Below, piece after piece: positions 25,726-33,907 of a stretch of 64,000 bases of DNA. How positions within the stretch are numbered: the stretch's first letter is position 1; every line of letters starts with the position of its first letter. The translations under genes were made by a program, and so were the position numbers. Under the pieces are notes generated by a model, which saw only the letters and a list, made by a program, of their open reading frames with translations, made no database searches and was not told where the DNA came from. Origin of the DNA: Candidatus Binatia bacterium (GTDB lineage Bacteria > Eisenbacteria > RBG-16-71-46 > SZUA-252); assembly GCA_035631035.1 (NCBI GenBank), contig DASQJL010000073.1:1-64000 (forward strand), read 5' to 3'.

Positions 25726-27852
25726 CTACGCGGCGGCCGTCCGCCGCATCGCCTCTTCGACGCGCGGCAGGATGCGCTCGCGGGAAAGTGTTTCCTTGGA
25801 GATCACGCCCGCGGCCATTTCGAGGAGCCGGTCGCGCTCGCCTTCCCCGAGCGCCTTGGACGTGACCACGAACACGGGAATCTCGCGCGTCATCGGATCG
25901 CTCTTCAGGCGGCGCAGAACCTCCTCGCCGTCCTGGTCGGGCATCCGGAGATCGAGGCAAATCGCGCCGACCTGCCCGGAGCCCGCGACGTGGAGCGCCT
26001 CGGCTCCCGTGGCGGCCTCGAGCACCTCGACGTGCGGCGCCGTCAGGCTCTGGCGGATCAGATAGCGCGAGATCTCCTCGTCGTCCACGATCAGCACGCG
26101 GCGCATGACGACGTCTCCCGTCATGGACGAGATCTGCCGGATCAGGCGCTGGCGGTCGATCGGCTTGATCAGGTAGGCGTCCGCTCCCAGCGCGGCTCCC
26201 TTGGCCTGATCCTCGACGGTGCTCACGATCAGGATCGGCGTCGCTCCCGTATCCGGACGGCGCCGGAGCTCGGTCAGGAAGGCCCAGGTATCCTCGCCGC
26301 GCAGCAGGACGTCGAGGAGGATCAGCGCCGGGCTCATGATCGACAGCGCCTCGCGCGCCTCGCGCAGCGTTCGGGCGTGGAGCACCTGATAGCCCGCGGC
26401 CGAGAGGTACTTCTCGTAGAGAAGTGCCTCCTCGGGCGCGTCCTCGACCACGAGTACGGGGAGGCGCCCGGGCATCGGGTGCCAGGAATCCAGGGCCACG
26501 CTGTCGCGCTCCGCGTAGGAGACCGGGATCTCCGCCACGAACGTGGATCCGGCGCCCACTTCGCTCCGCACGGAAACCGATCCGCCCAGGAGCTCGGCCA
26601 GCCTGCGGCAGAGGGGAAGCCCCAGTCCCGTGCCGCGGACCCTCCGCTGGATCGCGCTGTCGATCTGCGTGAACTCCTGGAAGATCCGCTCCTGGTCCTC
26701 GGGCGCGATCCCGATGCCGGTGTCCGACACCTCGAACGCGATCTTCCCTCCGCCGTTGACCAGGCGCGCGCGCACGCGGACCTCGCCCTGCTCGGTGAAC
26801 TTGAGCGCGTTCGAGATGAAGTTGCGCAGGATCTGCGAGACCTTTCCCTCGTCGGTATGGAGCGGCGGGATCTCCTCCGGCTCCTCGAAGACCAGGGCGA
26901 CCGAGGTGGTGACGAGGAGCGGCCGGAGCATGCCGCGCAGGGCCCCGAAGAGGTTCGACACCTCGAAGAGGGTGGGGCGCACCTCGGACTTCCCCGCCTC
27001 CACCTTGGCCAGGTCGAGCAGGTCGTTCACCAGCTCCGACAGCTCGCTGGAGGCGCGCCGGATGAACTGAACCTGCCGCTCCTGCTCCGCCGTGAGCGGG
27101 CCGTCGGTGCGCTCGAGGAGCATCCAGGCAAGCGCCTGGATCGAGTTCACCGGCGTGCGGAATTCGTGCGTCATGTTCGAGAGGAAGCGCGACTTGAGCT
27201 CGTCGGCGCGGCGCAGATGGTCGGCCTTCTCGTCCAGCTCGGCGTAGAGCGCGACCACCCCGCGGTTGGTGTCCTCCAGCTCGCGGTTCAGCACCAGGAG
27301 CTGCTCCTGGCGCTGCTCCAGCTCGGCCATGGTGGCGAGCAGCTCCTGGTTCTGGCGCTGGATCTCCCCGAGGGCGTCCTGCGGCTTTTCCTTCGCGAGC
27401 GACTCGGCGATCGCGACGATTTCCGCCGGGCTCACGAGCGGCCGCCCCGGGGGGACGAGCTTGCTCAGGGTGACGGTCGTTCCCTGCGCCGGATCGGACA
27501 CGATGCTGAACTGGTCCATCAGGCGCCGCGCGCCGGAGATGCCGATTCCCATGCCCGTCGTGGAGCGGTAGCGCCCCTCGAGGATCTCCGTCAGCCGGCG
27601 GATGCCCGGCCCCGTGTCGGTGACCCGGATCGTGAACACCTGGGGCGGCGTGACTCCCTCGACCCGGAACTCGGCCATCCCCTGCTGCGCGTAGGCGACC
27701 GCGTTCCGCGCGATCTCCGAGACGGCGGTGGCGATCCGCACCTGATCCTGTCCGTCGAATCCGAGGAGACCCGCGATCCGCCGCGCGCGCTGGCGCGCGA
27801 GCACCACGTCCACCTCCTGGCGCAGGGCGAGCGAGAGGATGCGGCTGCTCAC
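25726..27852 (-). CDS. RsbT-like ATPase domain fused to hybrid histidine kinase with two receivers
   Basis: 708 residues; GTG start at 27852 overlaps the phosphatase stop (GTGA). Residues 1-135 form a GHKL ATPase of the anti-sigma/RsbT type: N-box SEIARN (45-50), DTGPGI (79-84), TTGMGIGISGARR. A coiled coil (about 155-220) follows, then HisKA with H229 (MTHEFRTPV) and a second HATPase_c (NFISNALKF, DTGIGI, GTGLGLPLC). Two receivers end the protein with D514 and D634. A kinase carrying an RsbT-like front end is well placed to receive stressosome signals in the way RsbT releases RsbU. No transmembrane segment. Confidence 0.93.
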   Translation of the reverse strand: MSSRILSLALRQEVDVVLARQRARRIAGLLGFDGQDQVRIATAVSEIARNAVAYAQQGMAEFRVEGVTPPQVFTIRVTDTGPGIRRLTEILEGRYRSTTGMGIGISGARRLMDQFSIVSDPAQGTTVTLSKLVPPGRPLVSPAEIVAIAESLAKEKPQDALGEIQRQNQELLATMAELEQRQEQLLVLNRELEDTNRGVVALYAELDEKADHLRRADELKSRFLSNMTHEFRTPVNSIQALAWMLLERTDGPLTAEQERQVQFIRRASSELSELVNDLLDLAKVEAGKSEVRPTLFEVSNLFGALRGMLRPLLVTTSVALVFEEPEEIPPLHTDEGKVSQILRNFISNALKFTEQGEVRVRARLVNGGGKIAFEVSDTGIGIAPEDQERIFQEFTQIDSAIQRRVRGTGLGLPLCRRLAELLGGSVSVRSEVGAGSTFVAEIPVSYAERDSVALDSWHPMPGRLPVLVVEDAPEEALLYEKYLSAAGYQVLHARTLREAREALSIMSPALILLDVLLRGEDTWAFLTELRRRPDTGATPILIVSTVEDQAKGAALGADAYLIKPIDRQRLIRQISSMTGDVVMRRVLIVDDEEISRYLIRQSLTAPHVEVLEAATGAEALHVAGSGQVGAICLDLRMPDQDGEEVLRRLKSDPMTREIPVFVVTSKALGEGERDRLLEMAAGVISKETLSRERILPRVEEAMRRTAAA

Positions 27853-28853
27853 GCGGCCTCCCGCAGCGCGACGGCGGTGGCGTCGTCCCGCCCCCTGCCG
27901 AAATCGCGGTAGAGAGCGCCGGCGATGACCGCCGGATGGCGATGCTGGAGTCCAGGATACCGGGCGAGGTCCCAGTGGGTGGCGATCCCGTCGGTGTGGA
28001 GCAGGACCAGGGCGCGCCGGGGCCAGGGATAGACGAACTCGTGAACCTTGCGAACGGAGTGGCCCAGGACGCCGTGGTGGGAGACCATCGACCGCTGCTC
28101 TCCGGGAGCGTGCACGGAGGCGGAGATGTTGCCGATCCCCACGAAGCGGCCCACGCGCTCCTGAAGATCCAGCTCGAGCACGGCCCCGGCGGCCCCGCGC
28201 GTGGCGCGGAGTCCCTCGTGGATGCGCTCGAGGATCGAGACCGGCCCCTCGTCGGTGTGCTCCAGGAAGAGGCGCGCCGCCAGCGAGGAGGCGGCATGCG
28301 CGTCGGCGCCGTGCCCGAGACCGTCGACGACCAGGACCAGCGTGCGGTCGGGGCGATGGGCGACCGCCCAGGCGTCCCCGGAGAGCTCCTCGCCGGGGCA
28401 GGGGACCTGGACCGCCCCGACCTCGATGGCGCTCGCGTCGCCCCGGGGCTCGGCCCCCACCCTGGCGAACAGGATGGTGCCCGTCTCGCCGCTGTAGAGA
28501 TCGAAGCAGGTGGCGATCCGGCGAATGGCGCCGAGGCCGCCTCCGATGCTCCCCTCCCTCGTCGAGAAGCCGTCGCGCAGGGCGCGATCGAGGTCGCGGA
28601 TGCCGGGGCCGCGGTCGAGCGCGACGATCTCCACGGCCCGCATTTCCGGTTCCCTCACGGTCGAGAGCACGATCTCTCCCCCCTGCGCGTGCTTCACGAG
28701 ATTCGTCGCCGCCTCCGTCGCCACCAGGCCCACGCGGCCGGTCTCCTCGGAATCGAACCCGATGCTCTCGGCCAGCACCGCCGCCGCCCGGCGAACCTGC
28801 CCCGCCTGGCTCATCTCGCGGACCGGGATCGCCTGCGTCTCGATCACCGCCAT
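27849..28853 (-). CDS. RsbT-like ATPase fused to SpoIIE/PP2C phosphatase (RsbX-like)
   Basis: 334 residues from the ATG at 28853; its first 10 bases overlap the rsbT end. N-terminal GHKL ATPase (about 10-132): ATEAATNLVKHA N-box, DRGPGI, and a Gly-rich GGGLGAIRR. C-terminal PP2C/SpoIIE domain (about 145-334) with metal-site acids in GDAW (D160), VDGLGHG (D177), HTDGI and the final GRDDAT. In stressosome operons this position is held by the phosphatase that resets RsbR and RsbS by dephosphorylation; that role is inferred. The fused ATPase domain is in line with such phosphatases outside Bacillus. Confidence 0.92.
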   Translation of the reverse strand: MAVIETQAIPVREMSQAGQVRRAAAVLAESIGFDSEETGRVGLVATEAATNLVKHAQGGEIVLSTVREPEMRAVEIVALDRGPGIRDLDRALRDGFSTREGSIGGGLGAIRRIATCFDLYSGETGTILFARVGAEPRGDASAIEVGAVQVPCPGEELSGDAWAVAHRPDRTLVLVVDGLGHGADAHAASSLAARLFLEHTDEGPVSILERIHEGLRATRGAAGAVLELDLQERVGRFVGIGNISASVHAPGEQRSMVSHHGVLGHSVRKVHEFVYPWPRRALVLLHTDGIATHWDLARYPGLQHRHPAVIAGALYRDFGRGRDDATAVALREAA

Positions 28854-29248
28854 CGCGTGATCGCGACCCGGGTGCCCCGGCCCGGCTCGGAGGTGACCTC
28901 GAAATCGTGGCAGAGCCGCTTGGCCCCGCCCAGTCCCAGACCCAACCCCCCGCCCGTGGTGAAGCCGTCGCGCAGCGCCTGCTCCACGTCGGGGATCCCC
29001 GGCCCCTGGTCCTCGAACACCACCCGGATGCCGCGCCGGTTCCCGTCGTTCAGCGCCTCGAGCCGCATCGACCCGCCCCCGCCGTGGGTCAGCGTGTTGC
29101 GCGCGAGCTCGCTGGCGGCGGTCACGATCTTGGTCTGGTCCACCAGGCTGAAGCCCGCGTACACAGCCCACTCGCGCACCAGCTGGCGCACGCCGACCAC
29201 GTCCTGCGAGGTGCGGATCTCCTTGGCCTCATCCCTGAGTACGGCCAC
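28844..29248 (-). CDS. rsbT: Stressosome serine/threonine switch kinase RsbT
   Basis: 134 residues, GTG start at 29248 overlapping the rsbS end by 20 bases. GHKL fold with N-box SELARN (E47, N51), THGGGG, FEDQGPGI, and GGGLGLGLGGAKRL, matching RsbT length and motif order. In known stressosomes RsbT phosphorylates RsbR and RsbS, then leaves the complex to activate an output protein. No RsbU phosphatase or sigmaB gene is encoded in this window, so the output must differ; the kinases downstream are the obvious candidates. Confidence 0.95.
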   Translation of the reverse strand: MAVLRDEAKEIRTSQDVVGVRQLVREWAVYAGFSLVDQTKIVTAASELARNTLTHGGGGSMRLEALNDGNRRGIRVVFEDQGPGIPDVEQALRDGFTTGGGLGLGLGGAKRLCHDFEVTSEPGRGTRVAITRWR

Positions 29249-29624
29249 GCGAACGCTCCGCGGATCCCGCGGCGCCGTCGCCGCGGATCAGGTCCATGCC
29301 TCGCTCCACGTTCAGGGCGGTACGCACCCCCGGGAGCGAGAGGCCCAGCTCGACCAGGGTGATCGCCACGGCCGGCCGCATGCCGACCACCACCGTCTCG
29401 GCATCCAGAACATGCGCCATCGCGGCGATGTTGGCGAGGATCCGCCCGATGAAGGAGTCGACCACTTCGAGGGAGGAGATATCGATGACGACGCCGCGCG
29501 CATGCGCCTCCGCGATGCGGGAGGTGAGATCGTCCTGCAGGGTCATCGCGAGCCGGTCGTGCATGTCGACCTGGATCGTGACGAGCAGGCAGTCGCCCAT
29601 CTTGAGGATCGGGATCCGTTCCAT
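29229..29624 (-). CDS. rsbS: Stressosome scaffold RsbS (STAS)
   Basis: 131 residues from the ATG at 29624; longer frames upstream are out-of-family sequence. One STAS domain begins IPILKMGDCLLVTIQVD and carries DISSLEVVDSFIGR, where S57 corresponds to the phosphorylated Ser of Bacillus RsbS. RsbS and RsbR co-assemble into the stressosome core and hold RsbT. A short basic C-terminal tail is extra. It begins 11 bases after rsbR and overlaps rsbT. Confidence 0.95.
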   Translation of the reverse strand: MERIPILKMGDCLLVTIQVDMHDRLAMTLQDDLTSRIAEAHARGVVIDISSLEVVDSFIGRILANIAAMAHVLDAETVVVGMRPAVAITLVELGLSLPGVRTALNVERGMDLIRGDGAAGSAERSRGRTQG

Positions 29625-29635
29625 GGTCCCGTTCC

Positions 29636-30547
29636 TCAGCGCGACGGACGAGGAGGAGGCGCGCCGCCGTTCCGGGGGGCCGCGCCGTCCACCGACGCGA
29701 CCGTCAGGCCCCGCCGCGCGAGCGCGATGGCGAAGGCGTCCGCGAGCGTGGACTTGGTGGCCACCCCCTGCAGCTCCACGCCCAGGTGCACGATCGTCTG
29801 CGCGATCTGGGGGCGGATGCCGCTGATGATGCACTCGGCGCCCATCAGCCGCGCCGCCGCGATCGTCTTCAACAGGTGCTGCGCCACCAGCGTGTCCACC
29901 GTGGGCACGCCGGTGATGTCGATGATCGCGTAGGAGGAGCCGGTCTCCACGATCTTCTGGAGCAGGTTCTCCATGACGGTCTGCGCCCGGGTCGAATCGA
30001 GGGTGCCGATGACGGGCAGGGCGAGGACCCCCTCCCACAGCTCGACCACGGGGGTCGAGAGCTCGACCATCTCCGATTCCTGCCTCCGGATGAGCTCCTC
30101 GCGACTCTTCATGTAGAGCTCGGTCGTGTAGAGCCCCAGCTGGTCCAGGATCAGGGACGCCGTCCAGAGCTGCTCGGCGAGCTGGTCCGAGTCGCGCCCC
30201 AGCTCGTGGCGGAGCCGGGCGAACAGCGGCTGCTTCAGGGAGAAGACGAAGACGGCGGTATCCGTCGGCGAGTAGCCCTGGATGGCGCGCGAGCGCGAAA
30301 GGTCGGTCAGGAACTCGCGGGTCTCGCCCCAGGCGGGGGTGCGGATGTCGGTGGAGGCGCCGCCCTGCAGGCTGCTCGCAAAATGGCTGAGGAACCGGCG
30401 CGACTGGTCCGTCAGCTCGTCCTCGCGGGCTCGGTCGCGCTGATAGCCCAGCGCGGAAATCTGAAGCTGGATCCAGTCGGCCAGAAGCTCGCGCTCGTAG
30501 CGCTGGACGATCTCCGGAATGCGGCCCACCGATGTCGCGGTACTCAT
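29636..30547 (-). CDS. rsbR: Stressosome sensor-scaffold RsbR
   Basis: 303 residues, ATG at 30547 with AGGAGAGGA upstream. An all-helical N-terminal sensor region (about 10-155) is followed by a linker helix and a STAS domain (about 165-285). IIDITGVPTVDTLVAQHLL aligns T219 with the RsbT target Thr205 of Bacillus RsbRA; S185/T186 in LDSTRA lie near the second known site, less securely. The N-terminal domain does not look like a haem globin, lacking an obvious proximal-His pattern, so the signal is unknown. It is the first gene of the stressosome operon, with 119 bases of its own upstream DNA after the ruvB hairpin. Confidence 0.94.
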   Translation of the reverse strand: MSTATSVGRIPEIVQRYERELLADWIQLQISALGYQRDRAREDELTDQSRRFLSHFASSLQGGASTDIRTPAWGETREFLTDLSRSRAIQGYSPTDTAVFVFSLKQPLFARLRHELGRDSDQLAEQLWTASLILDQLGLYTTELYMKSREELIRRQESEMVELSTPVVELWEGVLALPVIGTLDSTRAQTVMENLLQKIVETGSSYAIIDITGVPTVDTLVAQHLLKTIAAARLMGAECIISGIRPQIAQTIVHLGVELQGVATKSTLADAFAIALARRGLTVASVDGAAPRNGGAPPPRPSR

Positions 30548-30666
30548 GTGAGGTCCTCTCCTTGGCGAGAAAACCGAGTCGTTTCCGAAGTGCGGATATT
30601 CCGAAAGCGGACGCCAGATGGTAAGAATACGACCAGCGGAGGAGAAGCGTAAAGTTACAAGCGTGC

Positions 30667-30701
30667 AGGGGGGTGATTTCGTTCGAAAAAAGGGCCCCCC
30701 T
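30667..30701 (-). terminator. Hairpin directly after ruvB
   Basis: AGGGGGG/CCCCCCT arms (30667-30673 and 30695-30701) start at the base after the ruvB stop codon and enclose a T-rich loop. It could end the ruv transcript ahead of rsbR; no U-tract follows the outer stem. Confidence 0.4.
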
Positions 30702-31820
30702 CTAGAAGCCTTCCAGCCGCTGCTGTCCCTCGGGGTTGGGAGCGCCGGGCGTCGCCCGGGACCGCCCCAGGTGGGCGAACGCCAGGTCGGTGGCCTCCCG
30801 CCCGCGGGGGGTCCGCTTCAGGAAGCCCTCCTGGATCAGGTAGGGCTCGTAGACGTCCTCCAGGGTGTCCGGCTCCTCCCCCACGACCACGGCGATCGTA
30901 GAGAGGCCGACCGGGCCGCCGCCGTACTTCACGACGATGGCCTCCAGCATCCGCCGGTCCATGTCGTCCAGGCCGCGGGCGTCCACCTCGAGGAGGGCGA
31001 GGGCGGCCTGGGCCACGGCGGACGTGATCGTCCCGTCGGCCCGGGTCTCGGCATAGTCCCGGACCCGCCGGAGGAGGCGGTTGCCGACCCGGGGCGTCCC
31101 GCGGGCGCGGGAGGCGATCTCCTGCGCCCCCCCGGCGTCGATGGAGACGCCCAGGATGGTTGCGGACCGGCGGATGATCCGGGTCAGCTGGTCGCGCGAG
31201 TAGTAGTCGAGCCGGGCGGAGAGGCCGAAGCGGCCCCGGAGCGGCGCGCTCAGGAGCCCGGTGCGCGTGGTCGCGCCCACCAGCGTGAAGCGCTTGAGAT
31301 CGATCCGCACGCTGCGCGCGCTGGGTCCCCGGTCGATCATGATGTCCAGGCAGAAGTCCTCGATGGCGGGGTAGAGATACTCCTCCACGACGGGATTCAT
31401 CCGATGGATCTCGTCGATGAAGAGGATGCCGCGCTCGTCGAGATTGGTGAGGATGCCGGCGAGGTCGGCCGCGCGCTCCAGCACCGGCCCCGAGGTCTGG
31501 ACGAAGGGAACGCCCATCTCGGCGGCCAGGATGGAGGCGAGGGTCGTCTTCCCCAGCCCGGGGGGTCCGTGGAACAGGATGTGGTCGAGCGCCTCGCCGC
31601 GGGCCCGCGCCGCCTCGGTCGCGATGCGGAGCTGCTCGCGCAGGCCGTCCTGCCCCGTGAAGTCGGAGAGCTGCCGGGGGCGGAGGCTCCCCTCCAGCTC
31701 GCGGTCGTTCCCGAGGAGCTCGGGATCGGTCACGCGCTCCCGCTCGGGCCCGGGAACGGGCAACGGCGCGGGCCCGGGGAGGCGGCGCTTCTTCGGCTCG
31801 GGCGATGCGGGTCGGGGCAT
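30702..31820 (-). CDS. ruvB: Holliday-junction branch-migration helicase RuvB
   Basis: 372 residues from the ATG at 31820, which has GGAG six bases upstream; an in-frame ATG at 31859 adds 13 residues and has no Shine-Dalgarno. AAA+ motifs: Walker [10 protein letters not shown], Walker B LFIDEIHR, sensor GATTRTG, arginine-finger region RFGL, then the winged-helix end. The N-terminus is longer than usual by about 25 Pro/Arg-rich residues. RuvB drives branch migration with RuvA. It follows ruvA in the conserved ruvC-ruvA-ruvB order. Confidence 0.98.
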   Translation of the reverse strand: MPRPASPEPKKRRLPGPAPLPVPGPERERVTDPELLGNDRELEGSLRPRQLSDFTGQDGLREQLRIATEAARARGEALDHILFHGPPGLGKTTLASILAAEMGVPFVQTSGPVLERAADLAGILTNLDERGILFIDEIHRMNPVVEEYLYPAIEDFCLDIMIDRGPSARSVRIDLKRFTLVGATTRTGLLSAPLRGRFGLSARLDYYSRDQLTRIIRRSATILGVSIDAGGAQEIASRARGTPRVGNRLLRRVRDYAETRADGTITSAVAQAALALLEVDARGLDDMDRRMLEAIVVKYGGGPVGLSTIAVVVGEEPDTLEDVYEPYLIQEGFLKRTPRGREATDLAFAHLGRSRATPGAPNPEGQQRLEGF

Positions 31821-31880
31821 TTGGCACTCCGGTGAACCGGCGGCCTGGCTGGACGTCATCGGGAACGGGTGAAGCCTAGG

Positions 31881-32492
31881 CTAGCGCACCTTCTGCTGCA
31901 ACGCCCGGCGCACGACGCTCTCCACGGTGGCGCCCGCGCCCAGCTCCTGCACGGCCTCCTGGGCCGCGCCCAGGGCGCCGCTCCGGGAAAAACCGAGCGC
32001 GGCCAGCGCGGCGGCCGCGTCGGACGCAACGGTCGTGTGCGCGCCGAGCGCGCCCGGAGTTCCGGCGGCCGCGGGCGCCGCGCCGCCGAGCGCCGGCGCT
32101 TTCTCGGAGAGCTCCACGACCAGGCGCTGCGCCAGCTTCTTCCCCACGCCCGGCAGCGTCTGGAGGAATTCCGCGTCCCCCGCCTGGAGCGCCTCGCGCA
32201 CGCGCGAGGCGGTGGCGCCGCTCAGGATGCCCACCGCCAGCCGCGGCCCGATCCCCGAGACCGAGATCATCCGCTCGAACAGCTCCCGCTCGACATGGTC
32301 GGCGAAGCCGTACAGCTGGAGCGCGTCCTCGCGTACGTGGAGATAGGTGAGCAGGGACAGGGTCTGGCCGACCGCGGGGAGCGTCTCGAAGCAGGAGACC
32401 GAGATGTGGAGCCGGATCGAGATGCCCCCCATCCGCACGACAGCGGAGGTGGGCATCTTGGAGACGAGGGTTCCGCTCAGGGCGTCGATCAT
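31881..32492 (-). CDS. ruvA: Holliday-junction binding protein RuvA
   Basis: 203 residues. N-terminal OB domain ([36 protein letters not shown]), tandem helix-hairpin-helix motifs (SGIGPRLAVGIL and LPGVGKKLAQRLVVEL) and a C-terminal three-helix domain III (DAAAALAALGFS, ESVVRRALQQ). RuvA tetramers hold the four-way junction and load RuvB. The ATG overlaps the ruvC stop (ATGA). The flexible linker before domain III is Ala/Pro/Gly-rich. Confidence 0.97.
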   Translation of the reverse strand: MIDALSGTLVSKMPTSAVVRMGGISIRLHISVSCFETLPAVGQTLSLLTYLHVREDALQLYGFADHVERELFERMISVSGIGPRLAVGILSGATASRVREALQAGDAEFLQTLPGVGKKLAQRLVVELSEKAPALGGAAPAAAGTPGALGAHTTVASDAAAALAALGFSRSGALGAAQEAVQELGAGATVESVVRRALQQKVR

Positions 32493-33154
32493 GACCGGGA
32501 AAACCTCCGGATGGGGATCGCGACCCTCGCCGACGTGACCAGCGGCGAGCGGTGCGCGTGGCAGAGGGCGACCGCGAGCGCGTCGGCTTCGTCCTCGGTG
32601 ACGGCGCCCACGCCGGGAAGGAGGCGGCGCACCATGAACGCGACCTGCTCCTTCGCCGCCGCGCCCTGCCGCACCACCGCCATCTTCACCTCGGGCGCGG
32701 TGTACTCGTAGATCGCGGCCCCGCTCTTGCGCGCGGCCAGGAGGACGACGCCCCGCACATGGCCGATCTGGAGCGCCGCCTTGGCGCTCTTCCGGACGAA
32801 GGCCGATTCGACGGCGACCTCGTCGGGAGCGAGCTCCCCGAGCAGATGCGCCAGGGCGTCGTGCACGGCGACGAGACGGTCGGCAAAGGAGAGGGAGGCC
32901 CGCGGCGCGATGGCGCCGGAGCGTTCGTAGTGGACGCGGCTGCCCTCGAGGCGCACCAGCCCGTAACCGGTGGCGCGACTGCCGGGGTCGATCCCGAGAA
33001 TCCGCCGCCCCGCCGCGGGCGCCGAAGCGGGTGCGCGCCCGACCGCCGGAGCGGGTGCGCGCTCGGCCGCTGCCGCGGCGGCGCTACTGCTGGAACTTGG
33101 TGAGGACTTCGTCCGAGATGTCGAGATTGGACGAGATCCGCTGGACGTCGTCAT
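32489..33154 (-). CDS. ruvC: Holliday-junction resolvase RuvC with N-terminal extension inside yebC
   Basis: 221 residues. The resolvase core begins at about residue 50 ([10 protein letters not shown]); active-site acids are D56, E116 (VAVESAFV), and D188/D191 in [13 protein letters not shown]. The only ATG, GTG or TTG in frame before the core is the ATG at 33154, so translation must begin within the yebC 3' end, a 71-base overlap, and a Ser/Ala/Pro-rich extension of about 50 residues precedes the core. A non-standard start closer to the core cannot be excluded. RuvC cleaves Holliday junctions resolved by RuvAB. Confidence 0.95.
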   Translation of the reverse strand: MTTSSGSRPISTSRTKSSPSSSSSAAAAAAERAPAPAVGRAPASAPAAGRRILGIDPGSRATGYGLVRLEGSRVHYERSGAIAPRASLSFADRLVAVHDALAHLLGELAPDEVAVESAFVRKSAKAALQIGHVRGVVLLAARKSGAAIYEYTAPEVKMAVVRQGAAAKEQVAFMVRRLLPGVGAVTEDEADALAVALCHAHRSPLVTSARVAIPIRRFSRS

Positions 33155-33836
33155 GGTCCTCGAGCGCCTCCATGAGCTTCAAGGCCTGTTCGGCATCCTT
33201 CTCGGACAGCGCGATCGTGTTCTGGGGCACCTTGGCGATCTCGGCGGAAGTCGTGACAATCCCCTTCTTCGCCAGGGCCGCCTTCACCGACTCGAACTGC
33301 GGGAGCGGCGTCATGATCTCGTACGTTTCGGGGTCGTCGGTGGCGACGTCCTCGGCGCCGGCGTCGAGGACGAGCTCGATGAGGGACTCCTCGTCGATCG
33401 CGGAGCGCGGAATGACGATCTGCCCCTTGGCGTGGAACATCCACTGCACGGCCCCCGCCTCGGCCATCCGTCCGCCCGCCTTGGTCAGGATATGCCGGAG
33501 CTCGCCCGTGGTGCGGTTCCGGTTATCGGTGAGGGAGTCCATGAGGATGGCGATGCCGCCGGGGCCGTAGCCCTCGTACGTCACCTCCTCGTAGTTCACC
33601 CCCTCGAGCTCGCCGGTTCCCTTCTTGATGGCGCGCTCGATGTTGTCCTGCGGCATGTTCACCGACTTGGCGCCGAGGACGGCGGTGCGCAGACGCGGGT
33701 TGGCGTTCTGATCCCCGCCACCGGCGCGCGCGGCGACGATGATCTCCTTGATGTACTTCGTGAAGATCTTCCCTCGCTTGGCGTCCGTCGCGGCTTTCTT
33801 CCGCTTGATGGTCGCCCACTTCGAATGACCCGACAT
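33084..33836 (-). CDS. yebC: YebC/PmpR family protein
   Basis: 250 residues, ATG at 33836 after AGGGGGGA. Typical start [27 protein letters not shown] is followed by [46 protein letters not shown]. Members bind DNA or act on ribosomes stalled at proline-rich stretches; the exact role differs between species. The yebC-ruvC-ruvA-ruvB order is widely conserved. Its 3' end is shared with the ruvC start. Confidence 0.97.
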   Translation of the reverse strand: MSGHSKWATIKRKKAATDAKRGKIFTKYIKEIIVAARAGGGDQNANPRLRTAVLGAKSVNMPQDNIERAIKKGTGELEGVNYEEVTYEGYGPGGIAILMDSLTDNRNRTTGELRHILTKAGGRMAEAGAVQWMFHAKGQIVIPRSAIDEESLIELVLDAGAEDVATDDPETYEIMTPLPQFESVKAALAKKGIVTTSAEIAKVPQNTIALSEKDAEQALKLMEALEDHDDVQRISSNLDISDEVLTKFQQ

Positions 33837-33907
33837 GCCGCGTTCCCCCCTGTACGTCTAAGACTCCGCGTCGCCCCGGCCGATCGTCGCGCCCGGGCGT
33901 GAAGCGA

